Origin: Macrotis lagotis
Lineage: Eukaryota; Chordata; Mammalia; Peramelemorphia; Peramelidae
NCBI RefSeq assembly: GCF_037893015.1
Contig: NC_133658.1
Span: 255,162,397 to 255,226,396 of the forward strand
DNA length: 64,000 bases
Direction of reading: 5' to 3'
Made by a program: the position numbers and the translations under genes. The notes under the pieces are model-generated. The model saw only the letters and a list, made by a program, of their open reading frames with translations. It did no database searches and was not told where the DNA came from. Shown one piece after another: positions 21,136 to 32,177 of the stretch; positions within the stretch are counted from its first letter, which is position 1, and each line of letters begins with the position of its first letter.

Positions 21136-21330
21136 ACTTCAACTGAAGCAAAATATATTTTGCTCCAAACTTTTACCTTTACACTATATGTATCTCTGTG
21201 CTTCAAATGAGTTTCTTGTAAGCAGCATTGCTGGATTCTGTTTTTTAGTCCACTCTGCTATTCGCTTATGTTTTAAGGGAGAGTTCATCCAATTCACATT
21301 CAAGGTTATGATTACTCATTCTTTATTGCC
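21136..21330 (-). pseudogene. L1 ORF2 N-terminus (endonuclease start)
   Basis: This is the part of the host L1 separated from the rest of its endonuclease by the PRKRA insertion. The minus strand reads an [19 protein letters not shown]-like start, followed by [16 protein letters not shown]. The continuation lies at 19101-19407, where VGDFNLLLS-type endonuclease sequence can be read. Confidence 0.75.
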
Positions 21331-21339
21331 CTCCATACT

Positions 21340-22080
21340 TTCTTCCCTCAGTTTGTATTTTCCCCCCTTCCCCCGCTTTTTCCATATTTACCAGTATTTT
21401 GTTTCTGAATACCACCCCCTTCAGTGTGTTTGCCCTCCAGTATTGCCCCTTCCCTTTCTTTCCCCTTTCTCTTTTTTCTCTTTTCCCTTCCCTTCCTTGT
21501 TATTTCCCCTTTTTCCCCCACTCCCTCTCCCTTTCTCCAACCCCCCTCCCCTTTTCCCCTTTTAATTCTTGAAAGGTTAGATGTTTTTTAAGTTAACTAA
21601 GTATGTGTAAGTTGACTTTAAGCCAAGTCTGATGAGAAGAAGATTCAGCTGTTTCTCATCTCCTCCCTTCTTCCCCTCTGTTACCACAGGTATTTTGTAC
21701 GTCTTAGTGAGATTTACCTCATTCAGTCCCCTCCCTCCTTCTGTCTCCTTCCTATTCCCCTTTTTAAGGAGGTAGTGTTTTTTAGATCATTCTATCTGAG
21801 TCATAGAAAATTCTGAGTATCTGTCACTTCTAGCTAAGTACATTCTGTCTAATAGAGTGAAAATTCTTGAGAGTTATTAGAGTCTTTCTCCCAAGTGGGG
21901 TTAAAGCCAGTTACATCCCATTGGACAGCATCCCATGGGTAGGTCATGAATGTCCATCACTTTTGGCTAGGTATATTCTCTCTGTTAGAGTTACAGTTCT
22001 CAAGAATTATGAGAATTTTTTCCCCATGCTGGAATATAGCCAGTTTCTACTTATTGGATAGCAATTTTTTACCCCCCCCT
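21340..22080 (-). other. L1 inter-ORF spacer, pyrimidine-rich
   Basis: About 750 bp lie between ORF1 and ORF2. The plus strand is strongly C/T-rich at 21340-21560 and 21655-21770. No frame survives. The long spacer is a feature of this L1 lineage as far as this copy shows. Confidence 0.6.
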
Positions 22081-22104
22081 TTTTTTTTTACCTTTTCATG
22101 TGTC

Positions 22105-23184
22105 TCTTGAACCTTCTGTTTGATGTCCAAATTTTCTATTTAGCTCTGGTCTTTTCATCAGGAATTTTTGGAATTCTTCCATTTTGTTAAATGTCCATCT
22201 TTTTCCCTGGAAAAGAAGGTTCAGCTTTGCGGGATAGTGGATTCTTGGCTGCATTCCAAGATCCTTTGCTCTTCGAAATATCTCCTCCAGGACCTTCGAT
22301 CCCTTAAGGTTGATGCAGTCAGGTCCTTCGTAATCCTTACTGTGGCTCCTTGATATTTAAATTGTTTCTTTCTGGCTGCTTGCAGGATTTTCTTTTTTAT
22401 CTGATAGTTCTGGAATTTGGCCACAACATTCCTTGGTGTTTTCATTTTAGGATCTTTTTCTGGAGGGGGTCGATGTATTCTTTCAATAACTACTTTGCCT
22501 TCTGGTTCCATGATATCAGGGCAGTTTTCCATCACTAGATCCTGTAATATTAAGTCCAGGCTTTTTAATCTCTTCAATGTTTTCAGGAAGTCCAATAATT
22601 TTCAGGTTGCCCCTCCTTGACCTATTCTCAAGGTCAGTGGTTTTACTGATGAGGTATTTTACATTTTCTATTTTTTTTTATTTTTTGGTTTTGTTTAACT
22701 GGCTCTTGCTGTTTCATGGAGTCATTAGTTTCTGCAGACTCCATTCTTTTTTTAGAGAGGAGTTTTCTTCATTAATCTTTTGCAACTCCTTTTCCAATTG
22801 GTCCATTCTACTTTCGAAAGAGCTTTCCATTTGACCAATTGAGGTTTTGAGAGAATTATTTTCTTTTTGCATTTGCCCAGTTGAGGATCTGAGAGAATTA
22901 TTCTTATTTTGTATTTGTTCAATTGATGATCTGAGAGATTTATTCTCATTTTGTATTTGTTCAATTGTATTTTTTAAGGATTTATTTTCTTGTTGCAAGG
23001 TATTAATTGTCTCTCCTAAATTTTCCAGTTGATTTTTAAACTCCTTCCTTATTTCTTCAAGAAAGTCTTTCTGTGTTAAAGACCAGGACGTATTCTCCTC
23101 AGAGGTTCTAGGTCTCTCTGAGTTAGGGTCTTTCTCTTCCAAGAATTTTTCTATGGATCCACCTTTCCACTGACCCTACTTCAT
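22105..23184 (-). pseudogene. L1 ORF1, decayed
   Basis: The start is ATG at 23182-23184 with an in-frame stop at codon 3. A long coiled coil follows, with repeated heptads of the form SIEQIQNxNxSLRSS (22714-23000). The RNA-binding domain comes next, with KYQGATVRITKDLTA near 22330 and FQGKRWTFN-like sequence near 22200. A frameshift separates the halves. The protein would bind L1 RNA as a trimer. The coiled coil shows three or four near-identical 21-residue repeats, probably internally duplicated. Confidence 0.85.
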
Positions 23185-23956
23185 TTTGCTAAGACCTTGA
23201 GTTGGGGAGGGTCTGGTTCATAGGGGTTTGGAATCAATAGAGGCTTTATGCCCTGAGTGCAATTTCTCTGGCTGACCAGTAGGAGATGCTGGTTCCTTTC
23301 TCTGGAGTGTCTGTGACTGTGATTGAGGCCTTCTCCCTTAGCTTGAAGGGAGGGGTTGGAGCTAATGAATCCTTTTGCCTTCAGTCATTGGTGGGCTTTG
23401 CCCTGGCCTGAGGTCATCCCTCTCCCTATTGTCAGCTGGGCTGGTTCTTCTGCTCACACACCTGTGCCTGCTATTGTTTGTTCAGGGAAGAGGCCTCAGC
23501 CACAATGGAGGCATGGACTCAGAGTTCCTCAGACCAGCGGAGCCCAGGGATGGTGTATCCTCAGCTATCCTGCACCGGAGCTCTCCCCCCAGCCCTGTTG
23601 GCAAGCTCCAGAGGGTCAGCACGCCCCTGTTCCCTAGTTGACTCAAGCCCCTGCTGTCTAGCCCCACCACTGATCCAGCAGGTCTGGCTTTCGGGCCCTC
23701 AGACTCCCCGGCTCCCATTCAGCTGCTAATCTGGCTGATCCGGGGCTGATCCCTCTGTGCCCAGACTCACCAGCCCAGATTCCTCCAGTGCTGCTGAGGG
23801 AGAAAAATCCTGAGGTAGATGTTCTTACTCTTGGGTTTTCTTTCTGGGTTTTGTGGGTCGGATTTCTTTTAAGAGGTTTGTTTCATGTGATAGATGGGGA
23901 AAGATCAGGAGACTTTAGAACTATGCCTGTCTTCTCTCCACCATCTTGGCCGGAAG
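23185..23956 (-). promoter_or_regulatory. L1 5' UTR
   Basis: This GC-richer 770-bp segment precedes ORF1 and begins, on the minus strand, with CCGGCCAAGATGGTGG. In L1s this position holds the internal promoter, and the CAAGATGG motif is a YY1-type site by analogy with placental L1. Confidence 0.7.
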
Positions 23957-23969
23957 TTCAATGCCTTCT

Positions 23970-26040
23970 AAGATCCCTTACAAGTCTGGAGATTCTGTTA
24001 TTTTTCTCAGGAATCTGCTGCATGAAATCTCAATTTAGTCCTTTGTAATCAGAGTTGTTTATCAACTGACAGCTTCGAAGTCAGAGAAACTAGTTTAAAA
24101 TTCTTCCTTTTGCTATTTGCGTGTGACTTTAGCAATTTGTGTCATTTTTTTTTTGTCTCCAATTTCCTTATCTGCAACAATTAAAGGAAATTTAATTTTA
24201 TTTAGTAAGTATTAGGAAACTAAGCTATAACTAGTTACGTGTTAGGAAGATTGATCTGAGATCTAGGTTGTTTTATAATTTTGTAAGGAGAAGTATGATT
24301 ATATAATTTTTTTTACATTTACTCCGGAGGGCATTTTCATTTGAGTAATTAAAATAAAATGAATTTGGCAACAAAAGAAAGAAAATATATATATATACTT
24401 TCACTTAGACCAGGGTTTAAACATAGTATACCTTTTTTTTGTGTGTGTGTCATGGACTTCTTTGGCAGTTTGTTGAACTCTGAGGAGCTATTCTTAGAAT
24501 AATATTTTTAAATGCATAAAATAAAACACATAGGATCATAAATGAAACCAATTATATTCAAATGCAGTTGTCAAAATATAAAAGCAAATGTATAATTAAG
24601 AACTGAGATGAATAAAATCCAAATTCGATTCAACACTTCAAACATTTATTAATCCCCACAAGATAATGTAAGCTTTTTCAGAGCAGAGTTTGCTTTACAT
24701 TTGTCTCTGTAATTCCAGTGAACAGCATAGTGCTTTGTAAAACGGGTCTCTCTTTAAAATGGATGCACATTGAGTACAGGAATTGTTTCATTCTTTGTCC
24801 TTATATCTGAAGTAATTAGTACTTAGGACACAGAGCCTTTTATAATACTTGTTGATTGTTAATTAATAAATTGATACCTCCTAGATTCTTTTGATAAATA
24901 CTTCAATGATTAGATTCTATTGACCATGAATTGAGTGTCTAACTTTAAGCAAGTCATTGAAACAAGAAGTAGGCAAAGGGGAAACTTAAGTTCTAGTCTC
25001 CTACATGATGTATTTTTATAATTCAACAAGCATTAAGCATTTTATTATTTTCAGTCTCTATCTAGATATTTATTCAAGGGAATTGAGTGACTTGCTCAAG
25101 GTCACACAGCTAGGCAATTATTAAGTGCCTAAGGGGAGATATGAACTCAGGTCATCCTGACTCCAGGGCACCACCTAGCTGCCCACATTAGTATTTCAAG
25201 GCATCTGGCTAATTGGTAGGCATCTAAGGATTAAAAAATCTCTGATTTAAAAGAGCTTGCATTGACCTGACTACAGGTGCAATAGGGAGGAGACGTGACT
25301 AAATCCAAAGTAATTTTAGGAGAGAAAGAGCACCAACAACTAAAAAGATTAGGAAAAACTTAATGTGAGAGGTGAAACCTAAGGTGAGCTTTGAAAAACC
25401 TTGAGATTGTGAATGAGATTCTAATAGGTGGAAATGAGGAACTAGTGCCTTCCAGGTACCTTTTCTAGGAATCGTATATGCATTAAAGTAACTTTGCTTT
25501 GGATATTGCTATCTTTTTGTTTTTGTTTTTTATTTTTTGTACTTTATTTTTTAAGTTCAAGAGCAGGGTAACCATATATCAGCAACAGTAAAAATGATAA
25601 TTAAACTTTAGAAGGAGTCAAAAAAGTGACTCATAAGGAGTTTTATTAGTACAGTAGAAGACAGGAAGAATAGATTCTCTCATCTGTCTGCATTTTCTCC
25701 AGAGAGGATCAATCCTGAATTCTTATCCTTTGTCCAGATCATGACTGAAGCATAGTAAGAGGAAATAAGGAAATTTCATTTCAAGTTCAGAGGGGGGGGT
25801 ACAGTTTTAGAAAAACAACAAAGACAGCCAATATCATAATATCCAACCAAAATCTCAGGGTTGGGATTCTCCTTGGATCAGTAGCATTGCTTCTTTTTAT
25901 GGGACTGAAGCATAGAATTTTAATATGTTCTATCTGGCACATTTTAGCTTTTCTGAAACACTCTTGTTGGGTAAAGATTTTGTGCTAAAGAATTAATTTT
26001 TTGATTCCTTTCCTAGCTTCTTATACTTTGCTTCTAGTTC
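23970..26040. other. Unassigned stretch with MIR/L2 traces
   Basis: A MIR-like remnant lies at 23970-24220 (the tail that the L1 split, then a second core) and L2/MIR-like tails at 24640-24880. The rest is unassigned AT-rich DNA. No coding region is supported. Confidence 0.4.
25073..25182 (-). mobile_element. tRNA-derived SINE, older
   Basis: 'CAAGGTCACACAGCTAGGCA', then 'ATGAACTCAGGTCATCC' and 'CCACCTAGCTGCCC' show the reverse SINE. It has lost part of its head. Confidence 0.8.
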
Positions 26041-26106
26041 CCCCCCCCCCCCCATAAGCATCCAGTTTATAGGCTACCTACCTACTCAAGGACTGTTGTG
26101 TGTTCT

Positions 26107-26343
26107 TCAGTTAAAGTGATCTGATCCAGATAAGGCCAAAGTGCTGCCCGGATACAACTGGTTTAAGTCTTTCAAATTTCTTCTAATGGTTACTATATTA
26201 TCTTTCATGTCAAAATCCTGAAAACTGGTCTGTTTGTTCATATTTTCTAAAAGTTTATGATATTCACTGGTGACTGTCAGTTCATTGATCCAGTAAGTGG
26301 ACTTTCTGACCTTTGTATGCTGGAACAGCTCCATGATGTTCAC
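26107..26343 (-). other. Unassigned 78-residue ORF
   Basis: An open frame from ATG encodes a lysine/asparagine-rich peptide with no recognised domain and no signal or membrane segment. It is not part of a repeat family I know. A purine tract lies immediately upstream (minus-strand sense). It may be a pseudogene fragment or chance; I would not annotate it as a gene without conservation. Confidence 0.2.
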
Positions 26344-26399
26344 CTCAATGGGTTCTGTGGCCTCTTAACTTCTTTACTGTTACCACTGAAGTCATCTAG

Positions 26400-26606
26400 C
26401 CTGGGGAAAAGATGAAAGGGTATAGAGGGGGAAAGGAAAAGAGAAGGGGGGAGGAGAGGGAGAGGGAGGAAAGAAAGGGGAGAAGAGGAGGAAGAGGATG
26501 GTAGAGAAGAGGGATGTAGGAAGGAAATGGAGAGAAGGAAAGAAAAGAAAAGGAAAGAGGAAAGGAAGGGGAAAGAGGAGAGGGAGAAAAAGAGAAGAAT
26601 AAAGAG
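26400..26606 (+). repeat. Polypurine tract (GGAAA/GGGGAGA-rich)
   Basis: About 200 bases are almost exclusively A and G on the plus strand, with irregular GGAAAGG and GAGAGGGAG units. Low-complexity ORFs here are artefacts. Such tracts can adopt triplex (H-DNA) structure. Confidence 0.9.
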
Positions 26607-26929
26607 TCCCCAAACCATCTATGACTACCTTAAATTAATATCCAATGCTTCTGAGAACCTTTTAGTTTGTAGAAATGGAGAACATTACCTAGCCTGTGAG
26701 TCACATTAAAATGAGCTAGATTTTGATGATAATTATTTTTTTTTCCAGTGAGAGGTTCTAGGAGAAGCATGAGCAAAACCAATGAAATATTGAGAATCTC
26801 TTAAGTAGAATATAGTTGAACTGCCAAGAATAGAGAGGTTTTAGAATCTTGAAAAGCACTCAATTTTATTTCATTTTCAGCCTAATTCTCCCTGCCTTAC
26901 CTAACAAAAAAGCAAGAGAAACAAAACCC

Positions 26930-27625
26930 CCGTCAAAAACATGCATATTTGAGCAAAATAAATTCTTGCATTAGCCATGTGCTCTACTTTCTTTTTCTAA
27001 AGCCTCAGGAAATATTCTGAGTCCATCACTTTCTCTTAAAGGTGAGTAGCATGTTTCATCATGAGTTCTCTGGAATTGTGACTGGTCCTTGTGTTGATCA
27101 GGGTTTTTTTTTTTTTTGTTTGTTTGTTTGGGTTTTTTTTAGGTTTTTGCAAGGCAATCGGGGTTAAGTGGCTTGCCCAAGGCCACACAGCTAGGTAATT
27201 ATTAAGGGTCTGTCTGAGACTGCATTTGAACCCAGGTACTCCTGACTTCAGGCCCTGTGCTTTATCCACTAGGCCAACCTAGCCGCCCCTTGATCAGGGT
27301 TTCTAAGTCTTTCAAAATTGTTTGTCTTTACAATATCATTGTCATTGCATGAACTATTCTTTTGACTATGCTCACTTCACTTCACATTGGTTCCCAAGTT
27401 TTCTCTGAAACCATCTTCTTCATTTCTTATAGTACAGTAATATTTACAGCTATTCATATGCCATGACTTGTTCAATCACTCCCCAATTGAGGAACATTCC
27501 TTCAGTTTTCAAGTCTTTGCTACCACAAATAGTTGTATACGTCTCTTGGGGTATGACCTAGTAGTTGTATTCCTGGGTCAAAGGGCATAACTTTTAGGCA
27601 GATGTTTAAATATATACAAAACGCC
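26930..27625 (-). mobile_element. Old L1 3' end split by a SINE
   Basis: L1 3' UTR blocks ('CATGTTTCATCATGAGTTC', 'CTGGAATTGTGACTGG', then 'TTGTTCAATCACTCCCCAA' and 'TATTCCTGGGTCAAAGGGCA') continue on both sides of the SINE at 27104-27289. Confidence 0.75.
27104..27289 (-). mobile_element. Young SINE with flanking duplication
   Basis: T-rich and GTTT-rich tail at the left, head 'GCCAACCTAGCCGCCCC' at the right, TTGATCAGGG on both sides (27094-27103 and 27290-27299). Confidence 0.93.
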
Positions 27626-27769
27626 TTCCTTGAAACACAATGTGGTAGATATTGCAGATATTTTTACTTAATTTTTCATATGAGTATATAGGTTCAGAGA
27701 AGTTAAATGTATAAGGATTAGAGTATTTGGGGTTGATTTAAATTTATTAAAAACCCTCTAGATTCAGTC

Positions 27770-27905
27770 TTCTAATTTTTCAGAAAAAGAAACTTAAGAC
27801 TTAGAAGGATGAAATGATTTGTCAGTGGTCACACAGTCAATAAGTGTCAGAACCATCATCTGGATTTATGTCTCTTTTTTCTATATTCCAGGGCTCTTTT
27901 TGCCA
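27770..27905 (-). mobile_element. MIR SINE fragment
   Basis: 'TTTTCAGAAAAAGAAACTT', 'AGTGGTCACACAGTCAATAA' and 'GTGTCAGAACCATCATCTGG' follow the reverse MIR order. Confidence 0.65.
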
Positions 27906-28177
27906 CACAATGAATTGTTATAATCATCATCATTATTATTATCAGTAGCACCTTATTGGATAATATGTAGTATTATGTATGTATTATGTAATATCCAATG
28001 TAATAATTAGGGATAGTCCCATGGAAAATTATAGCCTAAAGAATTTTGTATTTGATATTTCCAGAATTTCACAATGCTGGTTGTGAGGGTGTGAAGCAGG
28101 GGAGGGGGCTAGAGAGAGAGGAGTATGATAATGGAGATGTGTGACAACAATACAGCCCACATCCTTCTCTAATATTA

Positions 28178-28573
28178 TATCACCCTCCATAACTCTGGTG
28201 TGGGTCTGGACTTTGACTTAGAAGTGCCAGGTCGAGTAGAAACATATATACATGCAAAGTTGTAAGATTCTACTGGATTTATTTTTGGAAACAAAGACTT
28301 TTTATAACAAAAACTTATCTCAGGAATGACCAGTTAAAGGAGACCCAGTTTCACAATTTCCTGTGCAAATTTAAAATATTTGTTCTTAGAAATTTGCATA
28401 CTTCTCTATCAGAAAAGCCTTTTACAACCATGTATGGAGTCACAGATTATCCCAGTTCAGGGTTCACTGGAGAGCCAACAAATCCATATAATGAGCAAGA
28501 ATCCATGCATATCTCTGATGGAAAAGGTCACCAAGGATATGTGTAAATCACTCCCAGGAGCTGGCCCTCAACA
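28178..28573 (-). repeat. 3' LTR of the provirus
   Basis: About 395 bp, aligned along its length with 37378-37831. The minus-strand LTR starts TGTTGAGGGCCAGC just after the polypurine tract. The other edge is decayed. The short open frame here (28380-28589) is chance. Confidence 0.85.
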
Positions 28574-28587
28574 CATTCCCCCTTCTT
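28574..28587 (-). other. Polypurine tract (plus-strand priming site)
   Basis: The minus strand reads AAGAAGGGGGAATG immediately before the 3' LTR, the position and composition expected of a retroviral polypurine tract. Confidence 0.8.
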
Positions 28588-28599
28588 AGGCATGCTGAA

Positions 28600-30303
28600 G
28601 CTTTAGACAGTGTGTTAGGACATCTATATTTTGTCCCAAAGAAAAAGACATCTAAGACAAATGGGAATAATATACAACATCAATAATAATGCAAAGATGC
28701 CAGGAAGCATGCTCACTAATAGGTTCATCAAATGAAAAGGATGAAACTTATTAACAAAGTTGAACAAATTATTAATTCCTGAGTCCATTTCCATTCTAGG
28801 TGCCAATGCAATATCATTAACAATTTTATGCAATTGAGTCATAGCCATAGTTATAGAATCATTATACCATATTTCATTCAAATAACTTTTTATATCATCC
28901 CATGGAATAAGTGAAGTATTTTATTTTAAAGGAGTAACACAAATAGCAGAAAATCTATAATCACATTGCAATTGTCCCTTGTGTTCATTACAGAGGTTTG
29001 TAACACATTAATCAAATGATAAAGATCTTCATTAATTTTCTCCTGAGCATTTTTTGATATTTCTTGAATATATTTAGCTTCCATTTTTTTTGTTATTCCC
29101 CACTGGTACAGAAATAACTGTAGAGGTGGCTGCCACAATGGCCGCCAGAACACTTAATATTCCAAACACAATGCAATTACCATCTCTTTTGCCTAATTCT
29201 CTTTAATACCTTTTCTAAGAACTCATCAGCAGGAGTCATATATACCAGCCTTCTACCTTGGTGGGTATTATAGCAAATTTCAGTTGTTTTATCATTAAAA
29301 CAATATCATCATCCATCAATTCCTTATTTATACATGCTCGAATAGTGCAATTGTAACAGTTAACATTATACCCCACCCCTTTCTCTGATAATATTGACAT
29401 TTTTGAAAGATTCTATCATGAAAGCAATATTTGGTCCTGTGCACACAGTCACAGACAATTTCTTTTCTGCATAAGATATTTTGCCCAACGTCTTATTCCA
29501 TCATATATACCTTATCTCATCTATGGCTGCCATAGCCTTCCATATCTCTGAATTAGCTAACCCCATTTCTGGGTATATAATTGGTTTAATATAGCCTAGA
29601 ATACCCTACAGAGTGACTCTATGAGGATAATTCCACACTTGTAGCAAAATAGAATAATCATAAATTCTTCTATTTGGGGTATGACAGGTAACCCAGGGTA
29701 GAAAATTTTCACTTTTGAAATTCCAAGCATGTAAATTTAAACAAAAAAGTTCTGTAAGAAATATCTTTCTTCCTTCAATACTTTCTACAAATGGAATTCC
29801 TGATATTTCTAAGGTCCTAAATTCTTCTATGTTATAAATATTTGCATAAGTTGAATGATTAGTTTTACTTAATTTAACACATGGTTCAACAGTACATGGT
29901 TTGCAAAAACATATAGATATCACAGTATTTAAACCAGAAAAATTATGCCTAACTTTTCTTCTCAGCATCTCTTCTTTGATATCTCCAGTAGGAACTTTGT
30001 TGTATCCCAAATAATTTGCAACTTCCTCTATCTTTTTTTTTAGTTTTTTTTTTTTTTGCATGGCAAATGGGCTTGCCCAAGGCCACACAGCTAGGTAATT
30101 ATTAAGTGTCTGAGGGTAGATTTGAACTCAGGTACTCCTGACTTCAGGGCTGGTGCTCTATCCACTGCACCACCTATCTGCCCCCAGCTTCCCCTATTAA
30201 TAGTTTCAGCCATGCTCTCTCCCCATTGTAGAGAAGTGACCCATGGAAGGTTTTGAACATAAGTCCAATATTCAATTCCTTTTACAGTCCCCAAATTGTT
30301 CAT
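28600..30303 (-). pseudogene. Endogenous retroviral env remnant
   Basis: These are decayed frames of an envelope glycoprotein. The surface-subunit part spans about 29200-30303, with TWxTYVQN/PWVTS-like motifs near 30240 and several cysteines. The transmembrane subunit lies at 28624-29153, with a hydrophobic N-terminal stretch, a heptad-rich region, an asparagine-rich segment and a membrane anchor near 28650-28730. A SINE (30033-30185) breaks the SU part. Frameshifts near 28900 and 29160 and internal stops make it non-functional. Class assignment follows pol and the LTR features. Confidence 0.75.
30033..30185 (-). mobile_element. SINE inserted in env
   Basis: T-rich tail, 'CCAAGGCCACACAGCTAGG' and the head 'CACCACCTATCTGCCCCC'. 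CTTCC(T/C)CTAT flanks suggest the target duplication. Confidence 0.9.
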
Positions 30304-30337
30304 GAGTAAATGTAAGCATCATAAATTGTCCCATAAT

Positions 30338-30508
30338 GGGACGGCTAGGTGGCACAGTGGATAGAGCACCTGTCCTGGAGTCAGGAGTACCTGAGTTCAA
30401 ATCCAGCCTCAGACACTTAATTTCCTATCTGTGTGGCCTTGGGCAAGCCACCTAACCCCATTTTGCCTTGCAAAAAAACCTAAACAAAAAAACAAACAAA
30501 AACAAAAA
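30338..30508 (+). mobile_element. SINE between integrase and env remnants
   Basis: The head 'GGGACGGCTAGGTGGCAC' is followed by the full consensus and an (AAAC)n tail. A 16-bp duplication ATAAATTGTCCCATAA lies on both sides (left 30321-30336, right starting about 30509). Confidence 0.95.
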
Positions 30509-30671
30509 ATAAATTGTCCCATAAGTCCATGATATGTTCTCTCATCTTTTCCTTTCCGATTTCTTAAGTATAAGTTATTTATTTTCTGTATTACTTGATT
30601 CTTCTGGTCTGCCTGGTCTGATATTTCTTTCTGGTATTCATACAGTTTCTCCATCTGTGGACAAAACATAA

Positions 30672-31420
30672 TCATACCCTTGACCCCAGGTTAATAATGG
30701 ATCCAGTCATTTTCATCGTTGATGCCTTAAGATCCTTCCATGTGATCATGCCCTTTTCTACATATTGCATATCCTTATTAAAACATCTTTCTGCAGGTGT
30801 TAATTGTTTATCATTCAATGTTAAATGTAAGGCGAGATTTACTCTTCTCCCTTGTTTCTCCTTTGTCTCTATATATTCCCCCTTCTTTTGCATGTCCAGA
30901 AATCTCTTAAGATCTTTTTATTTTCTTTCTATGAAAGCTTGACCAGTGGGGTTATAGGGAATACCTGTAATATATTTTATATTATATTATAGGCAGAATT
31001 GTTTAAATGCCATAGAAGTATATCCATACATAAACAGGGCCATTATTTGTTTTTTATGGATTTTGGTATTCCTGCAATAACAAAACAATGGATAAATGAT
31101 CAATCACACCTTCTGTAGCCTCTGAACTTTGTGCTGTTGTCATTGTATATGAACTAAATGTATCTATAGTAACATGAATGGATTTCATTTTTCTAAAAGA
31201 TGCATAATGAGTCACATCCATCTGCCATAATTCATTAGGAACCTGACCTCTAGAATTCTTAGAATAATTTGGAGGGGTAGGTAAATATGGAATGCATTGT
31301 TGACAGGATTTTACGATATTCCTTGCTTGCTCTCTGGTGATTTTAAATTCTTTCCTTAGTAAAGAGGCATTTTGGTGAAATTTTTTGGTGAGACTGCCTA
31401 GCTTGCTTTTCTACTAAGCT
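30672..31420 (-). pseudogene. Retroviral integrase remnant
   Basis: The minus strand reads the integrase zinc-binding H..H..C..C segment (FHQNASLLRKEF...SCQQC near 31310-31390), then PNELWQMDVTH (catalytic-core start, near 31220), a TxxNGP-like block near 31040, and GIPYNPTGQAFIER near 30930. These motifs are those of class II retroviruses. Several stops and frame changes are present. Confidence 0.85.
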
Positions 31421-31930
31421 TACAAGAAGTGGAAGGGTTAATTGATCAGCCCTATGATTGCCTTCACATATGGGTTCAGGCAATCCAGAGTGGGAATGTA
31501 TATATTCAATAAAAAAAGGATTATATCTATCTCTTATAACTTCTTGTAATTCTTTAAAGAGTTGGTATATTTCTTCATCAGTGCTATGTTTAATACAAGC
31601 TGTTTCTATGTATCACATGATAACTATACTTACTATCTGTAAAAATGTTAAGTGCTTGTGGCTAATATATTAATACCATTAATTGGGCATATACTTCATT
31701 CTTTTGTTTTGATTAAAAATAATTTTTTTATTGCATTTATACTTGGACCTATAGGTCTAGAATAAGGTCCATCACATTGTTTAAAAATTTCAGGAAACCT
31801 AGAGTGCCATAACTTCACATATTTTTCCATTATTACCTCCATAGAGCAATCAATCATTAACTACAGACTTTGACATCATTATGGTGTCATTTACAAAGCT
31901 AGTAAAATAGCTTATATTGATAAAACTAGA
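31420..31930 (-). pseudogene. Retroviral RNase H remnant
   Basis: A TDSKY-type RNase H block (near 31630) is followed by a C-terminal stretch with FIEYIHSHSGLPEP and GNHRADQL (near 31440-31500), in the order expected just upstream of integrase. The N-terminal part is too eroded to read. Confidence 0.75.
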
Positions 31931-32012
31931 TCATATAACTTTTCAACATCTTGCTCATCACTAAATTACCTAACTATGGGTTACATAATTTTCAATTTCC
32001 CAATCATATTTC

Positions 32013-32177
32013 ATTTCTTTAATTTTTTAAAGGTTTTTTGCAAGGCAAATGGAGTTAAGTAGCTTTCCCAAGGCCACACAGCTAGGTAATTATTAAGTGT
32101 CTGAGATCAGATTTGAACCCAGGTACTCCTGACTCCAGGGCCAGTGCTTTATCCACTGCGCCACCTAGCCCCCCTCC
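32013..32177 (-). mobile_element. SINE in provirus interior
   Basis: A complete reverse SINE bounded by the 14-bp duplication CCAATCATATTTCA (31999-32012 and 32178-32191). Confidence 0.95.

Larger units (their letters stand above)
12222..23960 (-). mobile_element. Full-length L1 LINE, host of nested insertions
   Basis: The 3' end is the T-rich tail at 12222 and the 5' end is GGCCAAGATGG type at about 23940-23956. A 9-bp direct repeat ATG(T/C)CTTCT flanks it (12213-12221 and 23961-23969), and the two flanks rejoin into a MIR-like tail, so the integration is complete. Removing the half-L1 (15962-19100), the PRKRA retrocopy with one target duplication (19427-21135) and a SINE (13753-13912) leaves about 6.7 kb. 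It holds 5' UTR, ORF1, a pyrimidine-rich spacer and ORF2 (endonuclease, reverse transcriptase, C-terminal zinc knuckle). Both ORFs carry stops and frameshifts, so it is inactive. Confidence 0.92.

Noticed and set aside
20755-21565. Plus-strand ORFs of 110-210 codons near the GC-rich block
   Set aside because: They are antisense to the PRKRA retrocopy and the L1 spacer and have no domain.
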